Positions 61,310 through 64,000 of a stretch of 64,000 bases of DNA are shown here, one piece after another; position 1 is the first letter of the stretch; each line of letters opens with the position of its first letter. The notes beneath the pieces were generated by a model. It did not search any database, had not been told where the DNA came from, and saw only the letters and a list, made by a program, of their open reading frames with translations. A program made the position numbers and the translations under genes. Source of the DNA: Aureicoccus marinus (GTDB lineage Bacteria; Bacteroidota; Bacteroidia; Flavobacteriales; Flavobacteriaceae); the NCBI RefSeq assembly GCF_002954325.1, contig NZ_MQVX01000001.1, positions 2,409,383 through 2,473,382 on the forward strand. The letters are read 5' to 3'.

Positions 61310-63157
61310 ATGATAGAGCTCGCTGGAATAATTATCCTGGGCATCATTGCCCAGTGGTTTGCCTGGCGCCTAAGAATTCCCGCTATTCTTCCCCTGATCC
61401 TGATCGGTTTACTGGTTGGGCCCTTGGCTTCTGAATACTTTGGCGAAAAACTGATCGAACCCAAATGGGCCCCGGAAGATGACAAAATGGGTCTGTTTCC
61501 GGGAAACAGCCTGTACTTTTTTGTGTCTTTGGCGATTAGTGTTATTCTGTTTGAGGGAGGCCTGACCCTGAAACGCTCCGAAATCAAAACCGTGGGCCCT
61601 GTAATCACAAAGCTGATCACTTTAGGAACCCTGGTAACCTTTTTCGGCGCTGCTATCGCTGCTTACTACATCATGTACCCCAAGCTGAGCTGGCAGATGG
61701 CCTTTTTGTTTTCGTCATTGATCATTGTGACGGGACCGACTGTAATCGCACCGATACTCCGCAATATTCCCCTAAAAAAGAACGTCTCCACCGTCTTAAA
61801 ATGGGAAGGGATTTTGATTGATCCTATCGGCGCTCTCTTCGCGGTATTGGTCTACGAATTCATCGCTTCCATAGGGGTAGGAAAGGAATACACCCTTACC
61901 GCCCTGGAAGAATTTGGAAAGATTCTACTCTTTGGTTTCACTTTCGGATTCACCTTTGCCAACGCTTTAGCGGTCATGATTCGCAATAAATGGATTCCCC
62001 ATTATTTGATGAATGTCGCCACTCTTGCCATGGTGCTTTTTGTCTTTGTGGCCTCTGATGTAGCAGCCCATGAATCGGGCCTTTTAGCCGTTGTGGTCAT
62101 GGGAATGGTCATGGGGAATATGAATTTACCAAATCTTGAAGAGCTCCTTTACTTTAAAGAATCACTGAGCGTCCTGCTGATTTCGATCCTCTTCATTTTG
62201 CTGGCCGCGAATATAGACATGAGCGACCTGGAACTCATTTACAACTGGGATACCGCCATTTTGTTTGCGGTTATTGTCTTTATTATCCGGCCTTTGGGCG
62301 TGCTCTTTAGTACCCAGGGCTCCGACCTGAGCTTCCGTGAACGTTCCTTTATCAGCTGGGTGGGCCCACGAGGTATTGTGGCTGCGGGTATCGCTTCGCT
62401 TTTTGGACAACAACTCGTTGACCAAGGAATTCCTGGAGCCGAATACATTACCCCGCTCGTCTTTATGATCGTGCTGGGAACTGTATTGCTCAACGCCACC
62501 ACGGCAAGGCCTGTTGCCCATTGGCTTGGGGTTTTCTTGAGCAAATCAGAAGGTATTTTGATTGTGGGCGCCTCCAAGGTGTCGCGTTTGATCGGAGACT
62601 ACCTGAAAAGAAACGACCGCCATGTCGTGCTTATCGATAACAACGCGGCCAATGTCAACAAGGCGAAAAAAATGGGCATTGACGCCCTGAACGCGAACAT
62701 CTATTCCGATAGTTTTGCCGACAGTATTGAACTGAACGACATCGGTTACCTCTTTGCCATGACGGGTAACAACGACATTAACCAATACGCGATCGACCGC
62801 TTCGGCAAGCAATTCGGCGAGAACGGAGCTTTCCGACTAAGCACCCTTGACGAGACGAGAAGTGACGAGGTGGGCGATTCCAGTCATCTCTTTTCGGGGG
62901 CGACAGACTTTTTGCGATTGACAGAAGCGGTCCGGAAATACCCGAGCATTCAAGAGATTGACTTGAAGGATCAGGATCACCTCAACACCTTACTCGAAAT
63001 CAGCGGAAAGGACCAGGACACCGTGCCCTTGTTTATCAAAAGTAAGGCCGGGGAGCTGAAGATTCTACGCCCCGCAGAGGAGGTGCCAGAATACAGCGCT
63101 GGAAGTAAATTGGTTTACCTCGGAAAAGTCTACGATTTCGATCAGGAAGGGGTATAA
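61310..63157 (+). CDS. Cation:proton antiporter (CPA1 type) with TrkA-N domain
   Basis: A 615-residue membrane protein. The first 400 residues hold about 12 membrane helices of the Na+/H+ exchanger fold (EYFGEKL, IVTGPTVIAPILRNIPLKKNVSTVLKWEGILIDPIGA: the last contains the ion-site-like 'EG...DP.GA' pattern of NhaP). From about residue 415 a TrkA-N/RCK-like Rossmann domain follows (GILIVGASKVSRLIGDYLKR, VVLIDNNAANVNKAKKMGIDALNANI) that may sense NAD(H) or another nucleotide, then a short C-terminal domain. It would exchange Na+ or K+ for protons to control pH and salt, in keeping with a marine cell. It ends 3 bases from the convergent lepA. Confidence 0.9.
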   Translation: MIELAGIIILGIIAQWFAWRLRIPAILPLILIGLLVGPLASEYFGEKLIEPKWAPEDDKMGLFPGNSLYFFVSLAISVILFEGGLTLKRSEIKTVGPVITKLITLGTLVTFFGAAIAAYYIMYPKLSWQMAFLFSSLIIVTGPTVIAPILRNIPLKKNVSTVLKWEGILIDPIGALFAVLVYEFIASIGVGKEYTLTALEEFGKILLFGFTFGFTFANALAVMIRNKWIPHYLMNVATLAMVLFVFVASDVAAHESGLLAVVVMGMVMGNMNLPNLEELLYFKESLSVLLISILFILLAANIDMSDLELIYNWDTAILFAVIVFIIRPLGVLFSTQGSDLSFRERSFISWVGPRGIVAAGIASLFGQQLVDQGIPGAEYITPLVFMIVLGTVLLNATTARPVAHWLGVFLSKSEGILIVGASKVSRLIGDYLKRNDRHVVLIDNNAANVNKAKKMGIDALNANIYSDSFADSIELNDIGYLFAMTGNNDINQYAIDRFGKQFGENGAFRLSTLDETRSDEVGDSSHLFSGATDFLRLTEAVRKYPSIQEIDLKDQDHLNTLLEISGKDQDTVPLFIKSKAGELKILRPAEEVPEYSAGSKLVYLGKVYDFDQEGV

Positions 63158-63160
63158 GCC

Positions 63161-64000
63161 CTAATCATTCAGCTTAAGAACCGCCATAAAGGCCTGTTGT
63201 GGAATTTCTACATTCCCGACTTGGCGCATACGCTTCTTTCCTTTTTTCTGCTTCTCGAGGAGTTTACGCTTACGAGAGATATCCCCACCATAACACTTGG
63301 CGGTAACATCCTTTCGGAGCGCTTTGATGGTCTCACGAGAAATGATCTTGGAACCGATGGCTGCCTGAATCGGAATATCGAATTGCTGGCGCGGGATCAG
63401 CTCTTTCAGTTTCTCGCACATGCGCTTTCCGATGGTGTGCGCGTTATCGGCGTGAACCAAGGCAGAAAGAGCATCCACCGGCTGGGCATTCAAGAGAATA
63501 TCGACCCGGACCAGCTTGGAACTGCGAAGCCCAATCGGGCTGTAATCAAAAGAAGCATAGCCTTTAGAAACGGTTTTCAGACGGTCGTAAAAGTCAAAAA
63601 CAATTTCGGCCAGAGGCATATCAAAGTTGAGTTCTACTCGCTCGGTAGTCAGGTAGGACTGGTTGGTGATCTGTCCGCGCTTGTCAATACAGAGCGACAT
63701 CACATTCCCCACAAAATCACTTTTGGTGATGATGGAAGCTTTGATATAAGGTTCTTCCACCCGATCCAAGGTCGAAGGATCCGGCAAATCGGAAGGGTTG
63801 TTAACAATGACAATTTCGTCAGGGCTTTTACGCGTAAAGGCGTGGTAACTAACGTTAGGAACCGTGGTGATCACCGTCATATTGAACTCCCTTTCGAGGC
63901 GCTCCTGAATGATCTCCATGTGGAGCATTCCCAGGAATCCACAACGGAATCCAAAACCAAGGGCCGCACTACTTTCGGGCTGAAAGACCAAAGAGGCGTC
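63161..64000 (-). CDS. lepA: Elongation factor 4 (LepA), C-terminal 279 residues
   Basis: The frame reads from the right edge ([39 protein letters not shown]) to a stop at 63161, so the gene starts beyond the window; the apparent TTG start is just an internal codon. Visible are the LepA domain V ([14 protein letters not shown]), the [18 protein letters not shown] block, and the C-terminal [34 protein letters not shown] with the family ending [14 protein letters not shown]4 is a ribosome-bound GTPase that back-translocates stalled ribosomes. It is tail-to-tail with the antiporter gene. Confidence 0.97.
   Translation of the reverse strand, partial: DASLVFQPESSAALGFGFRCGFLGMLHMEIIQERLEREFNMTVITTVPNVSYHAFTRKSPDEIVIVNNPSDLPDPSTLDRVEEPYIKASIITKSDFVGNVMSLCIDKRGQITNQSYLTTERVELNFDMPLAEIVFDFYDRLKTVSKGYASFDYSPIGLRSSKLVRVDILLNAQPVDALSALVHADNAHTIGKRMCEKLKELIPRQQFDIPIQAAIGSKIISRETIKALRKDVTAKCYGGDISRKRKLLEKQKKGKKRMRQVGNVEIPQQAFMAVLKLND

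Overview
The window looks like a chromosomal segment of a marine member of the Flavobacteriaceae (phylum Bacteroidota). This rests on type IX secretion (T9SS) type B sorting domains, PorP/SprF proteins, SprB-type gliding adhesin repeats, Bacteroidota lineage families (DUF4837, DUF4175, DUF6909, GIN domain, bacterial GH3) and several TAnnTTTG promoter boxes ahead of genes. Two near-perfect ParB-binding (parS) palindromes bracket mnmG, and rnpA lies about 37 kb away, so the segment probably sits near the replication origin.

Layout. 1-3.9 kb: end of a surface polysaccharide cluster on the minus strand (partial membrane protein, pyruvyl transferase, flippase, Wzz-like protein). 3.9-8.1 kb: DUF6909, GH3 and M23 peptidase. 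8.2-16.3 kb: tatA, an OmpA/PD40 protein, DUF4837 lipoprotein, MltD-like transglycosylase, pgk, DNA polymerase III delta prime and DoxX. 16.3-23.6 kb: OmpH, methyltransferase, mnmG, ybeY and a DUF4175 protein with a collagen-like tract. 23.7-28.1 kb: gltX, SPFH protein, glnS. 28.2-49.6 kb: a 21-kb co-directional T9SS locus holding a type B cargo protein, a PorP/SprF-SPOR fusion, an SprB-like giant adhesin of about 4,750 residues, a 705-residue shortened paralogue of that giant, and a second PorP/SprF. 49.6-50.1 kb: folB and tRNA-Cys. 50.1-53.7 kb: LysE exporter, GIN-domain protein, RNase R. A 534-bp AT-rich gap follows. 54.2-61.1 kb: ElaA-type GNAT, S41 peptidase, rnpA, M1 peptidase, S8 lipoprotein and an MBL-fold hydrolase. 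61.3-64 kb: cation/proton antiporter and the 3' part of lepA.

A striking technical pattern runs through the window. Eight one-base deletions, seven of them in A/T homopolymers, break otherwise conserved genes: tatA, the delta prime gene, gltX, glnS, the giant adhesin, the S8 signal peptide, and the MBL gene twice. Essential single-copy tRNA synthetases are among them, so I read these as sequence errors and give repaired gene extents. The most interesting biology is the 28-49.6 kb adhesin locus with its giant/mini pair and the parS sites built into the mnmG-ybeY region.
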